Assembly: GCA_033239525.1 (NCBI GenBank)
Contig: BSYO01000004.1
Span: forward strand, 20,002,037 to 20,066,036
Direction of reading: 5' to 3'
DNA length: 64,000 nucleotides
Source of the DNA: Nepenthes gracilis
Lineage: Eukaryota > Streptophyta > Magnoliopsida > Caryophyllales > Nepenthaceae
Position numbers and translations under genes: made by a program. Below, in pieces: positions 46,828-58,845 of this stretch. The first letter of the stretch is position 1, and each line of letters opens with the position of its first letter. A model generated the notes under the pieces. The model saw only the letters and a list, made by a program, of their open reading frames with translations, did not search any database and had not been told where the DNA came from.

Positions 46828-49269
46828 TGTGAGGTTCCGGGTCTAAAAATATAATAAATACGAAAAAATTAATGTGATAATAATAAATACTAGACCTATT
46901 GAATGAATGAGTATGTGTATCAGAAGAAAAATCGGGTTGTGGACTGCTAAAGCCCTGCCAGCAGATCCAGCCTGCTGTGCGCTCAAGCGCAGGCTCGAGC
47001 GTAAAAAGCAGTGGCGCGATAGCAGGCCTCGCTTGCTACGCACTTGAGCTGAGCTCGAGTGTCAAAAACCCGATAACTCCCCGCTCTTTGCACTGTGCGC
47101 TGTGTGCTGATGGTCCAAGAGGAGGCTTTGCTGCTGCTCGCTCGCTACTTTGCACTCGAGTGCCCCGACGAGTATAAAATGTGACCTGCTTCGCGTTTCT
47201 TCATTTTTTCCTCATTTCCAGAAGGTTTTGGAGAGGAAGAGAAATGAAGAGCGCTGGTTTTAGAGAGTGAAAGGAGGAGATCGAGGCATAGATTCTGAAT
47301 TCGTCTGGGAGCCAGTTATAAAAGTGATAGCACGCGTCGAGGTAAGTGTTCTCATACTCACTAACTTTCCTCTTTCAATATTTTTTGGTTATTATCGGGT
47401 ATTTTCGTCTAGATACCCACCTAAACTATGAAAAATTTAATACCCATGATTTAAGACTAAGGATTGTATAATTTATTGTCCGATTTACTCACTGATTCGA
47501 CCGGTGGAGTACCGCCAGACCCTAACCTACGGGAATTCGGGGTTTTCTATTTTTGCACCTTATTTCGTTAAATTGACCCCAAAATGTGAATCCCCATATC
47601 CCAAATGTGTATATATGTCGGCTACGTGATCGGCTTCACACGTTTTGACCCGTTCGTGGCGTCTGGGCCCTCTAAAAGGGCGTTGTTACTGTTCACCCTA
47701 GACAAAAAGGAAAAATTGTATGTTTCTACCTTCATAGTATGTTAAAATGACTTTAAAATATGAATCCCCGTATCCCAAAAGTAAGTATGTGTTGACCAGA
47801 CGTCCAATTCTGTAAGATTCGACCCGTTCGCGGTGTCCGAGCTCTTTAAAAGTGGCCTAACACTGTTCACCCGAAATTGAAAGGTAAATGTGCATACTTT
47901 AGCTCTCATCAATTGTAATGAAACTTATGACTAAATGTTGTGTCAAATTAAAAATGTGTAATTGTACACCGGGAGCAAAAGAATGCGTATTGGAGGCTTC
48001 TAAGGTGGTGTTGGACCAACAGTAGTAAGTAAAACTAAACTCCCTTACGAGTTGAACTTATTGGTTTAAAAATCTAAATTTTAAATGAAAGAAAGGAACC
48101 GAACAAGTAAATGGAATGGAATCCACAAAGTGTAATATGATGGATTTGGTCTCCCAGATGGAGACATGTGATGAGAATGTGATTTCCCGGTTGGAGAATG
48201 TATATGGCAAATGGTGAATTTTTCTTCGAAGGATTAAAACTAATATTGAAACTAGTACCATGGATCATAAGGGTAGTATCCTCTAACTTACCATGTAAAT
48301 CACGGTGGGAACCTAAGGAATACTCCGCTCCTGGGGGCAGGTGATGTTCACGGTATATTTTAAGATGCTATTGTGAAAGAACGAGGATTGCTCTGATTCT
48401 CGGGGGATATGGGGCGATTAAGATGGCCTAGTGCTACCGGCCTAAAATGTAGCCAATGGTCGAGTTCTGTAGACCTAAAATGTAGCTCGTCTTAGAATGT
48501 GTGGCAGACACATTCATTTCCTCGTTCTCTCACATCGTTGGTTAGTACGACCTACTAGTCCGAGTTCGCAAAGATTAATGAAAGTAATGAGAATGAATGA
48601 ACGTAAGCAGAACAAACATGCGAACCAAGTGATCCCGGATGTTCCCTCTCATCGCATGCTTCCTTTTGTTCAAGTTATATGTTTCCCCTGCCCAATTACT
48701 GTCTTTTCTATAAATTACTGTAATTAGTGATGTATGATTTCATTTGTTAAGTTGTACGTTCACTCTTACTATATGTCTTTCAGATGAGAACATATTGATA
48801 CCCGACGAGACAGAGTAGACCATAGAAGTGCGATAGACAATTGATATTGCACGCAGGCTCGGGATTGGGACTTAGCTGATTTTGTGTATGAAACAGAAAT
48901 TTTGGTCCTATTTTTGTAAACTATTTTATGCTTCCGCAGGTCCTTCTCATTGTGATCATGGTCGAGGTTCCTAATTGGTATCCTTCCCCACTGGCATTAT
49001 ATTGGAGTTATAATATCGGTGCCACCTCGGTGGAGGTGGCGATTAGATCCTGTGTAGTGTGTTGAGTATTGAGACTTGTAGTTCTTTCGTGAATTGTTAT
49101 ATATTATTGTGTAAGGTTGATTTACGGGTGTTTGTATTTTGGCAAACGCTCGATTTATGAACGGAACTCTGCCCAATTTTCTACATAAATTAATAATTTT
49201 AATTAGGAATACTAATTTATTATTAGACTTGATGGAGGTTATTTAAGAAGAATAACCCGGTCCGTCACA
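46828..49269 (+). mobile_element. Solo LTR, probably gypsy (2442 bp), perfect target duplication
   Basis: It starts TGTGAGGTTCC and ends CCGTCACA, with TGTGA/TCACA inverted ends. It is flanked by CTTGT on both sides (46823-46827 and 49270-49274). No gag or pol is present. A TATA box (gagtataaaatg, near 47173) in a GC-rich segment suggests the U3/R boundary in plus orientation. Confidence 0.85.
47173..47180 (+). promoter_or_regulatory. TATA box of the 2.4 kb solo LTR
   Basis: TATAAAAT preceded by gag, about 345 bp into the LTR, the kind of position where U3 meets R. Confidence 0.5.
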
Positions 49270-49274
49270 CTTGT

Positions 49275-51315
49275 GATCCAAAATTCTCCTATATTCTAGT
49301 TATCTTTTCTGTTTGACCGTGATTTACCACTTCTCTGGATCGCTCATCCGAGGAAGTCATTGGCTCATGCTTACTATCACATCCAAGACAACCACTGCTC
49401 TGTTACAAATTGCATAAATTGCTGTAAGGAACCATAATTCATAATCAACTGACAAACCCATCTGCTACAAAAACAGCAACCACAGAAGTCAACCTTTTCA
49501 AATCACTTAATGATAGATGTTACAAATGAGAGCAGCCCAGTGCATGAGGCTCCCACCACAGAATTTATAAAATGGGTCTCAAAGAAGAAAATTCAGCTGC
49601 GTATTTTGGGTTCAGACATGCCTACTGTGGTCAAAGAAGAAATTTAATTGTAGTGTCCCACACAAGGAAATATAGCCCTTAGTTACCCGGCTCATGGTTC
49701 AGTATGCAAAGCTTGGTATGCGATTATATACAAGTTTCATTAACATAAGAAATCATCATTAAGAACTACATTTAGTGTGTGTTAGGATGAAACGTAGTAG
49801 TTAGGGGGTTCACAAATCTCTAACTATGGATTATGCCATTGTTCATCTGGTTATCTTCTGAGATTTGACATCTTTTATCCCAAAATTCATCTGCCTATCA
49901 AATAACTCATCTAACTTATTCAAATCCCTAACAACCCATCTAGAATAATGGTTCAGCAAAAAATCTGGTACCACTGACAATTTCAAACTACAGAAAACAA
50001 AACCATGAATCTAAACCAATTTAACGCACTCCTGCCAACCTTCTGTCCACTTGTCTCCTTGGTCAACTAATCCACTACCATTAATGAGTTTTCACGACAA
50101 GTGGCAAAAAATAAGGATGTCCATGCATATTAGAAACCAATGAAATGGCAACTAATCTTGCTTTCCATTCCACTGCAAATAGAAGTATTCCGGTAAAAGG
50201 AGGCCCATGGGGGACTCCTAATTTCTTTGAAGCTTTTGGAGACAACTAACGCAGCAAGAAAATCGCACCAGGCAAAAAAACTATGAGTTCCTAGACCCAT
50301 CAGTTGGTGGAATTTTGACGTGTTAAAGGGCTCTACTCTGCACTTTCTTTGAGCTATCAGTTTCATTGTTAATAGGCTCAAATAGCCATTGACTTTGAAC
50401 TTGATGTACAGTCCTACTCCTACCAGTTAGAAGGCACTTTTTTGAAATTGCTGCACACACTCTATGGATGATTTTAGATGTCTTTTGTCTTGTTGGCCAA
50501 ATCCTTTATTGATGTCAATGAGGATGAAATACAATATGTAAGAGTCAACAATAGCAAAGCATGATTGTCACTGCGGGGATTGTACCTCTGTCAAAGGCAA
50601 GAAAGATTTCCCAAATTCCCCTACGCCATTCACTTTCAGCGGGACTGGAATTTGGCAACGTTTTGAACTTCGATGACAGGGGAGGTTCACGAACAAAGTT
50701 GAATTATCAACTGACACAAAGTCTGTTTATATAATAACCTGAAATCGAAATTCAAGCTAGCAAACCAGTGGGCACTAGTAAAGAATAACGACGCATAAAT
50801 AATAAATAACCCTAGAACAACAATGTAAAATCCTAATCTAAACAAAGACCAACTAATATGTCTTTCCTACATCTGTGCTTCCAAGAATAATGGTTCCCAA
50901 AAAAATTCCAAATCCAATCCAAGCAACAGCCTAACTACTATTCTTCACTAACATCTGGGACAAAGCCTCCAATTCCTTGTTTCAAATATAAGAAAAATAG
51001 ATGGAAAATTCGAATTCGCACCCAAATTAACCGATCAAATCATTTAGAAAAATTAGTAATTTAAAAAACAACCCATCTACTCCGTATTCATGAGCGAAGC
51101 AAATCTGTCATTGTATCAAATCCGGGAAGATTTAGATCAGAAATCCCTAAATTCGGAACCCCAAAAATAAGCATAAAAATAAGGGAGATTTAGACACATA
51201 ACAATACACTTTGATGAGAAAGGAACTAAGGGAAAAAAAAAAACCTGACTTATAAGACACTGAGATTCGCAAAATTCCTTCCTGAAATCAAAATAAACTC
51301 TACAGATCATTCATA
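49275..51315. other. Unique-looking non-coding DNA, possibly intron of a minus-strand gene
   Basis: Moderate GC and non-repetitive, with no convincing exon. On the minus strand 51280-51245 reads gcgaatctcagtgtcttataagtcag followed by gttttttttttt, a possible splice donor. A first, untranslated exon cut off by the element at 51316 would look like this, but nothing confirms it. Confidence 0.3.
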
Positions 51316-52273
51316 TGATATGTTACGTTCTGATTCCGCGGATCTTTCTGAGGCAGGCTCGTTGATAAGGGGTGTGGGATTCGCGGAATCTGATCGGACC
51401 GAGAGATGCAGAGGTGCGTTAGGTCCGATCCGTGGTTACCAGGCAACACAAGTATTTGAAGTGTTGGACACGAGATGAGGATTGAGGCCGGATGTTTACG
51501 TGAAAACCTCCTCTTGAATGGGAAGGAAAAATCATGAGGCTCGGGGCAGGAAAGAGCTATATATGGTTGGAGATTTTCACAAAATGCGGTTGTGAGGGTT
51601 AATCCTTCCTGTCTCACGCTTTGCATTTTCTCTAAAACTATGCTCGCGGGAGCTTTTTACTCTTCTTTGGGGGAGTTGATTTAGGAGAGAGAGTGTCCTG
51701 GTGAAATGGGATCGAGCCTTCTTCCTTTGAAAGGGGCATTCTTGAGTATTTATAGTGGAAGACGGGTCCTTGGGAGGAGACCGTGGTGTCCCATCCGGCG
51801 GTTGAGAGTTGGTCCACTGACTCCCTTTAATCTTTCTTGCCGACGTGGGCAAAGTGGCATGCGGACGGCGCCCGGCTGGCATGATCGAGTGTGTCGAGCG
51901 TCTGGTCAATATCGACCTTGATTTGATTAGGTGTGCCACTCTTTGAGACGGCGGCGCGTGTCACCAGCTTTTTGAGAACCGTGAAGTAGCCTTGGTAGCA
52001 TTCTCGGGCCGTGAACGAGCGGTCCTCATCCAGTTGTGATGTTCCTCTCGTGTTTGTGGGTCCGTGAGATGAAGCAGCTCCTGGAGGGCCTTCTAGGGAG
52101 AAGTCCGAGTGTCTTTTCCTGGCCGCTCGGGCAGTTCTAAGACTTCACGAGACTTCTTGGCTCTCGGCCCTTGGGCTTCTTACTTGGGCCACCTAACCTC
52201 TTCAACTTGTGAGAGTGTCTCTGGGCCTCTTATTTTGGCTGTGTCTTATGGGCCCTTACATCGGGGCCCAACA
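51316..52273 (-). repeat. 3' LTR of a GC-rich Tat-like gypsy element
   Basis: The right edge ggggcccaaca (52273) is followed by tagccccccatgcc, a purine tract on the minus strand as expected before a minus-oriented 3' LTR. The left edge is probably TGATATGTTACG at 51316; 51321 is possible. GC content jumps at this point. Confidence 0.6.
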
Positions 52274-52287
52274 TAGCCCCCCATGCC
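52274..52287 (-). other. Polypurine tract
   Basis: Minus-strand GGCATGGGGGGCTA directly before the LTR end TGTTGGGCCCC. It fixes the orientation of the element. Confidence 0.7.
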
Positions 52288-52679
52288 AAAGGATCCGAAG
52301 TTCTCGGTCGTTTGGCATGAAGTCGCTAGCCTGCTGGGTGTGTCGACCGTCCGAGAGCGTGTGCCTTGGCGGCGAGCATTGCGTTGAGCTTGATGGGAGA
52401 TCGTCCCCGGACCTCTTCTGGGCCGCCGTTTCGCCTCCCTGCTGGAGCATTAAATGCCGTATCCTGCTGATGTGACGTGCTATCAGGCGCCTTGGGAAGG
52501 AGGGATCACCAGAGTTTTGAGGCGAATGACATGTCGACGCGTGGCAAGGGTAATGAGTACGCCTTTCCGTACTCTAGGGTTTATTTAAACGCCTCATTGC
52601 CCTGATTTTTCATCGTCGCGCCTGCTTTTCTTTTTCTTCTTCGTTCGAGCTTCGTCTTCTCCTTTGTTCTTCGGCTTTC

Positions 52680-54100
52680 ATGGCGCCTGGAGTGCGAGAC
52701 ATTACTTCTACAGTGACGCTTGACAAGCTTACGGAGATCCGAGCTCAGTATCAAATCCCTGAGTCTATGGCCATGATGATTCCGGAGCCGCATGACAGGG
52801 CGTTGTACCATCTGGATGGCTTCATCACCGTTTATGTGGCCCACCTCAAAGGCGGGTTACGGTTTTCCATTTCGGAGGCGCTCTATGGCGCTATGAGGGC
52901 GCTCAGTGTGCCCCTTGCCCCGGGCTCGGCCCAGGCGCGATGGTGTATCTGGTGTCCTTGTGCGTCTTCTTCCGATGTCATGAAACTCTGGAATGCCCTT
53001 ACGGTCAAGGTGATGTTCCGCTTTACGTGAACCTTGATCGGATTGTGATGACTCCCCCCGAGAATTTTCTTGGTACTGTAGTGGCAGCCGAGTTCACGGC
53101 GGTGGAAGGACAAGTTCTTCTTTCTCGGCATCTACGAGCACCTTTGGGCCATCCCTACCACGTAGGGAAGGTGGCTGGCCAAGATCTTGCTCGACCCTTC
53201 GAGGGAGGGAGGGAGGCTGAGGGCGCACCTGGACTTAGTGCGGGCTAATGCTGTGGAGCTTCCATATGAACAAGTGCAACATCTGGGCCGGCCCAGATAA
53301 ATCGGGAAGCCAGAGTGGGGATGTGGAGGAGACTCCGTTGACTCCTTCCAAAAAAGGCCCGGAGAGGCCGAGGATCGGAGGACCCCTCTTGAGCACTCCT
53401 CGAGTGATGATGAGGATTTTGATGTTGAGGGCGTGATCGATGATGACGTGGCCGCTCCTCTGCTCATGAGGTGGGACTGGCTCTTTTTCAGTCCTCAGTG
53501 CAGGGTCTCGGTTCGCTTGCTGCTAATCCCGGCTCAGCCCCGGCCATTGCGATTAGAAAGCTTCCGGCGCCCAGTCCTCCTGTGATAATGACTTGATGAT
53601 GTTCCTGTTCCTCAACAAGAGGATGAGGGGCGGGCCTCTCTTAGGGCCTAAGGATTTGTGGTCTCGCTCTTCATTCCCTGCTAATCTCCCCACTGCACTC
53701 ATGGAGGTTCTTGCTCACCCACGGATCTCGGACGCCCGACCCCAGTGATGATTTTCTCCCGCGCTCCGTTAATTTGCATGACGTCTTTGACGAGATTGAT
53801 CACCCTTGAGGACATAGGAGGCGGGAGTGCCACGATGGATTACGAGAGGGAGTGTCGAGGCTGAAATGATCAGGAGAGATGAGTGGGATTGGGACTTGAG
53901 TGTTGACGGAGTTCGCCCTCTGATCCTCTTGGCGCCTGTTTGTAGTTGAGGCCAGTGGTTGCCCTAGTTTCTGGGGACATTGATTTGAAATGGATTTCCC
54001 GGCCACCTTTCGAGCTAGCTAGTGCAGTATGCCGAGGTGGCGCCTGGGTTGAGGAGGAGGCCGCAGGAGTCCAGGTCACGTGGATGCGTGACATGAGGGG
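52680..54100 (+). pseudogene. Antisense additional ORF of the GC-rich Tat-like element ('Transposase_28'-like)
   Basis: The first segment (52680-53030) begins MAPGVRDITSTVTLDKLTEI and keeps YQIPESMAMMIPEPHDRALY, GFITVYVAHLKGGLRFSI, the same domain pattern as at 23101-23457. After a frameshift near 52940 the continuation reads LVSLCVFFRCHE. Further downstream only fragments are seen, including SGSQSGDVEETPLTPSKKGP. As in the first element it lies between the 3' LTR and the place where pol should be, on the strand opposite to the element. The domain name is from memory of plant annotation. Confidence 0.6.
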
Positions 54101-55061
54101 ATGACCCTCTTGTTTCTAAGGTGCTTTGTTGCTTCCTTTCTTCCTTGCTTTCATTCGTTCATATTTTGATGGTGTACCCCATTGCGGCTCGAGTTTGATT
54201 CTGCGGCCTTAGCAGAGGCTAGTAGGGGTGATTGCCCGAGTCGCACAGAAATGAGGTCCTGTCGAGGCAGCTCGTGAAGGCTACGGCGGAGACGGAGAGT
54301 GGCTGGGTGAGAAGATTGCTTCACTTGGAGAGTCTCATCGAGAGATGTGGCTTAAGCAGAGCCTCCTTCGGAGCGGATTCTTAGCCGGGAGAAGGTGGGC
54401 GTCCGTGCGGATTCTTTGAGATAGCTCCTGTGTTGGGCCAAGTCGGGGCCGGTGTTCGCATGTGTCGTGGTGGCGCGATTGATCTACGTCATGGTTTCTG
54501 TGGCCGTCTTGATCCCGGGACGCCGGGCGCCTTGAGGCGTGGAGGTGTGCTGGCGTTGATGGAGGCCTTTGCAGGCTCCCACCTCGGGGCGAGGGCACGA
54601 TGGCGTGAACCTTTTACGCCTGAGATGGAGATTCGGATGGGCGACCAGGACCTTAGGAGGCCCATGGGACTCAAAGAGGGGAGAAGCAGGCAGCATCCCT
54701 TGACATCTTTGCCCCTTGTTTCTCATTTGTTTGTCATACTTGTACAAAAATTCATTTTTGTGAATAGAGATTGTCCTTTTTCGCTTTAAAGCAGGCGGAC
54801 GTTTTCTCTTGTGTCTTGTTCGTGCGTTTTCTTTTTTTTTGCGGCGCGTGATGACGCCTATTCTTTATTTCGAGTGGGTGACTCCGTCTGGGTGTGACCC
54901 TTTGCCTTTTTGGGCTTGCATGTTGACCCTCTCGGGGACCTTCTAGCTTTTACCCTTCGGCCTTATTTTCGCCCTTTTAGGCCTCTAGGGGCGGGTGCCC
55001 AGGTAGGGCCGAGGATTTTGGGTTTGACTATAAAGGGTGTCGGCCGCGGGAGTCGCTCGGG

Positions 55062-55434
55062 TTGGCGCCCGAGTTTTGTTACTTGCGACCCTTCAGGGTC
55101 TAGACATGGTGTCGCCCGTTGGCGCCTAAATTTTGTTGCCCGACTGGGTCCGATCATGCCGGTTGGGCGCCAAATTTTGTTGGGTTCGACTGGGTCCGAC
55201 TGGGGGTCAGCTGGTCAAGGCGCCAAGTTTTGTTGCCCGGACTGGGTCAGCCAATTGGCGCTCGGTTTTGTCAGCTCGATCACAAAATACCACCATGTGG
55301 TCGCTCGGGTTGGTGCCTAAGTTTTGTCACTGACTACTGGGTCCAACATAGGGGGTTTCGGGCTGAGGTCAAGCGCCTCAAGTTTTGTTGCCTAACTGGG
55401 TCAGCTGGGTCAGGCGCCAAGTTTTGTTGAATGC
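55062..55434 (+). repeat. Irregular tandem array of a GGCGCC(A/T)AATTTTGTTG motif (8 copies)
   Basis: Copies begin near 55062, 55119, 55163, 55217, 55255, 55310, 55371 and 55411, spaced 37-61 bp, most followed by 'cccgactgggtc'. It lies downstream of the antisense ORF, inside the 3' region of the element. Confidence 0.8.
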
Positions 55435-56109
55435 TTGAGTTGCTTCATTGTTTGGGAGAGAGCACGGGAAAAGCTTCACAGAAAAGGTAACAAATGCACG
55501 TTTTTATTAATGTACATTTTTCTTACATTGAGTGGTCCTCAGGATTTTTGTTTTTCTCTCTTTTTTTTTTGTCACCCGCGCTCATTATGGCCTTGCCCGA
55601 GCGGCGTGATCGCCGCTTCCTCGCTGCCCGGGCCGCGCCCGGTCAAAAAGGTGAAGCGGCCGTATATATCCTTTCATTACCAAACTGTTTTACTTCAGCT
55701 CTGACCTTGTGCAAATTTCCTGTCAATGACCGCGACCGCCACAATGGCAAAGATTCCCATTGGTTGCCTCTCTCTGGGAGCTCAACGTCCCGCCATCTTA
55801 GGAACTCCTCGTCCCCCGATCCGCCAGATGTTGGTGAGGGAGTCGGTGAAGGCCAATGGGTCTCGAGTGCCTTTCACCTCCAAGGACCATCCGCCAGCTT
55901 ATCAGTGCCTGACGGCCATTGGTCTTCTTCCTCTCGGTGGGCGCGCTCTTCCTTCCTTCCCCGTCCCTCGGGTAGGAGGTCTCACGTCACGGGCCGAGTT
56001 ACTTCGCCGGTCTTGGGTCCAAAGATGGGCTAGAGCCTCGAGCCCTTTCTCGATGAGGCCGGCTCATGGATTTCTTTCGTTGAGGTGGCCTCCTCAACTC
56101 GCCCGGAGC
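55435..56109. other. GC-rich element sequence up to the gap
   Basis: Continues the GC-rich element; no domain is recognised on either strand before the run of N. Confidence 0.4.
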
Positions 56110-56209
56110 NNNNNNNNNNNNNNNNNNNNNNNNNNNNNNNNNNNNNNNNNNNNNNNNNNNNNNNNNNNNNNNNNNNNNNNNNNNNNNNNNNNNNNNNNNN
56201 NNNNNNNNN
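56110..56209. other. Assembly gap (100 N)
   Basis: Exactly 100 N, the usual placeholder for a gap of unknown size. GC-rich element sequence stops at its left edge and AT-rich sequence begins at its right edge, so the gag-pol half of the element may lie in the gap. Confidence 0.95.
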
Positions 56210-57543
56210 TTTTATAGATATTAACATATAATGACATTTGGTGTGGGTTCTAAAAACTTGCGCAATGGTCCTACTAAAGGGCACGATGGCATTTTGGTCA
56301 TTTGGGTACATTAGATCTTTGGTTATTTAGACGCTTCAATTATTTCAATATATTGGACATATGAATATTAGAGTATCTCGATATTTCAGTCGCGTTATTA
56401 TTTAAATATCTTGATATTTTGATCATTTTGATACTATATTATATCGGTACCTTTGTATCTTGACACCTAGTCTTTATACTTCTGGGTTCAAACTTAGATC
56501 ATTCGTGACCTACTAGGGGTTGAAATGATCTATTTTAGTATCAAAACACTCAATTATGATTCACAAAAAAATTTAAAAGGAGGTTATATGATGCATCATA
56601 TATATTCAAAGTTAGAGGGAGTTTTTCAGTTGAAGATGCAAGTTAGAGAAGAACCTTCTTTTTATCTTAAGAGATTTGAAAATTTAAGAGCTCAAAAAAT
56701 GAACATTTAATCTTATTTTGGATCTTTTGATCGCACATCATATTAAAGAGCCTGAGTATGGAAGCTCAATCCATACAGGCAACAAATCTTGTGTAAAGTA
56801 TGAGATAAATGAATAGTTTGAGTTATTGTGTTTAGATTTATAATAATAAAAATAATTTCTTTTATCATATGTCTACACTTAATTAAAAAATAATATTTAA
56901 AAAATAAAATTATATATCTAAAATTTGACAATAAAAAAAGGAATATGATTACTTGAATAAATATTTTAATACTTACATGACACATATGCATAAATATGTT
57001 AAATAGGAAAAATAAATCTTGGAGAGGTCTATCTTTTATAGGAATAATGAGACTTATTATCATAATTTTAAAAATACAGTTTGAAATGGATAATCATAAT
57101 TAAATTATATTTTTATAAAATTAAAAATTTATTTAAATTAATTATTTTAAAATAATTAGATTATAATTAATTACTTAAAAATAAAAATTTTTAAACAATT
57201 GAGGTAAAGTGAACAATCTTCTCAATTTTTCTAGAGATAGAGGCCATCAATCAAAAAAAAAAACCCACAACAAATCTACGAGGAACAGTAGCACTAAATA
57301 AGTCTTCTGAATTATAGACATCAAACCTTTTAATATTATGACTGATTTGTATTTTCACTTTGAACTAATTTTATTTTATATTTATAAAATTAAATCAAAT
57401 TTGTTAATTTATTTTAATAACTGTATAAAATCTGGCATCAAATTATTCAAGCTTAATGTTGAACTTCTTGATATGATCTGTCATTAGACATTAAATATAT
57501 TCCATCAAAATTTTCATTTCAATTTTAGCTTAAAATATGTTAA
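56210..57543. other. AT-rich stretch with a short unassigned ORF
   Basis: At 56290-56440 short phrases such as 'tttgatcattttgata' and 'tctcgatatttcag' recur loosely. An open frame at 56525-56710 (YMMHHIYSKLEGVFQLKMQV) is AT-rich and coding-like, but I recognise no family. Confidence 0.3.
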
Positions 57544-58845
57544 TGATGTGTCTCTAGATTTGAATTACTAAACAAATTAAGAAGCCGCTTAATTCAAGTA
57601 TCTAACTGAAAAGTGGGTCTAATTTTCTTTATTTCGAATTTGAATATTACATATCACAACTAATAAATAAGATGTTAAAAAATGGTGGGTCTTACATCCT
57701 AGTATATTCTCCAACGCTCAAATCAATAATCTTTATTAGTTGAATTAAAAAATAGAAGGATGAGAGGGTCTAATGTGTAAATGCAAGTATGTGGAGATTA
57801 AATGTTTGGTGGGGGATTAGGTTCTGTTTAATATGCTCACAGGGGTGAGTGGCTTAGAGGAATTTACACTCGCGGTGGAATGGCTTTTAGAATGAGAGTT
57901 GCACTTTTGGAAGAGTGGCTTTCTAAGAACAGTGCACTTTTGGGAAAGTGGCTTTTTGAGAAGGGTGCACTCGTCGAAGAATGGCTATCAGTCTAGGAGT
58001 TGTACTTACGGGAAAGTGACTTTTCTATGAGGTAAAGAGGGAAGCAACTAGGGCGTTCGAATATTCAAGCTTTTACTACTCTTGATAACTTGATCACTAG
58101 AACAATTTGTGTATTGAGGTTGAGAGTGAAATCGGAATCAGAACTCCCTTTTCTATAGAAGAAATGATATATTTATAAAATAAGCGCTAGGTAGCTAGCC
58201 CTGAAGCCCCGTGACTCTTCGATCGTAAGTCGCCGATGCCATACACCTACAGTTGTGGGTTGCTAGTATTGCAGCTCTATATTTCTGGGGGAGCCATCAT
58301 CATACTCCACCACCAGTGTTCTGAACCATCGTAATTCTCAGGGCGACAGGTTGGTGGTTGTCTCCTGAGATTTGTGTTTCTACAAGCATAAATGATCACA
58401 TGATTATAGTGGCATTTGGACTCACCTACTTAGTTAGAGTAGGTTGAACTGTGCATGTGGAGACCATTCAATGGCCAACCTTAATGACCCACATATTGTT
58501 GGACGGTCTTGAATTGTGCCGCTTGGGCCCACCACTATGAACTCTGGATCTTAGGTTTAGAGGAGCTCTTACTAGATTGCAGGTTCCTAGATTTGTCTTC
58601 TATTTACCAGCTAGATTTTAGATCAGCTTATGAGTTATCATACCTATTAGTTAATTTGTTAAAAAATTCAATCACTAAAGCCGTTTCAATTTTACAATAA
58701 TATAACAAATTAACTCAAATAAAAAATTTAAAATAAATTAATAAATTATAATTTTGTCGATTTGCCACAACTTCTTTCTGGACTCGATGCTTGGGCCTGA
58801 CTCTGGCCCCTGACCTGGTGGACATCTACAGTAACATTTGGGCTC
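57544..58845 (-). mobile_element. LTR related to the Tat-like element at 18.9-30.9 kb (solo or fragment)
   Basis: It starts TGATGTGTCTCTAGATT, against TGATACATCTCGAGG in the right LTR of that element. Matches continue in order: taagaagccgc, atattacatatcacaac, ctcaaatcaataat, ccttttctatagaaga...tatttata. The right edge is uncertain; 58845 is the best guess from the phrase gcttgggcctgactctggcc. An AT-rich insertion at 58650-58755 may be foreign. Confidence 0.6.
57845..58032. repeat. Minisatellite, about 5.5 units of ~34 bp
   Basis: The unit is roughly 'agtggcttttngagaanngtgcacttttggga'. It is a longer version of the 'gtgcact...agtggctt' motif seen about three times in the LTRs at 19.2 and 30.4 kb. 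Confidence 0.8.
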
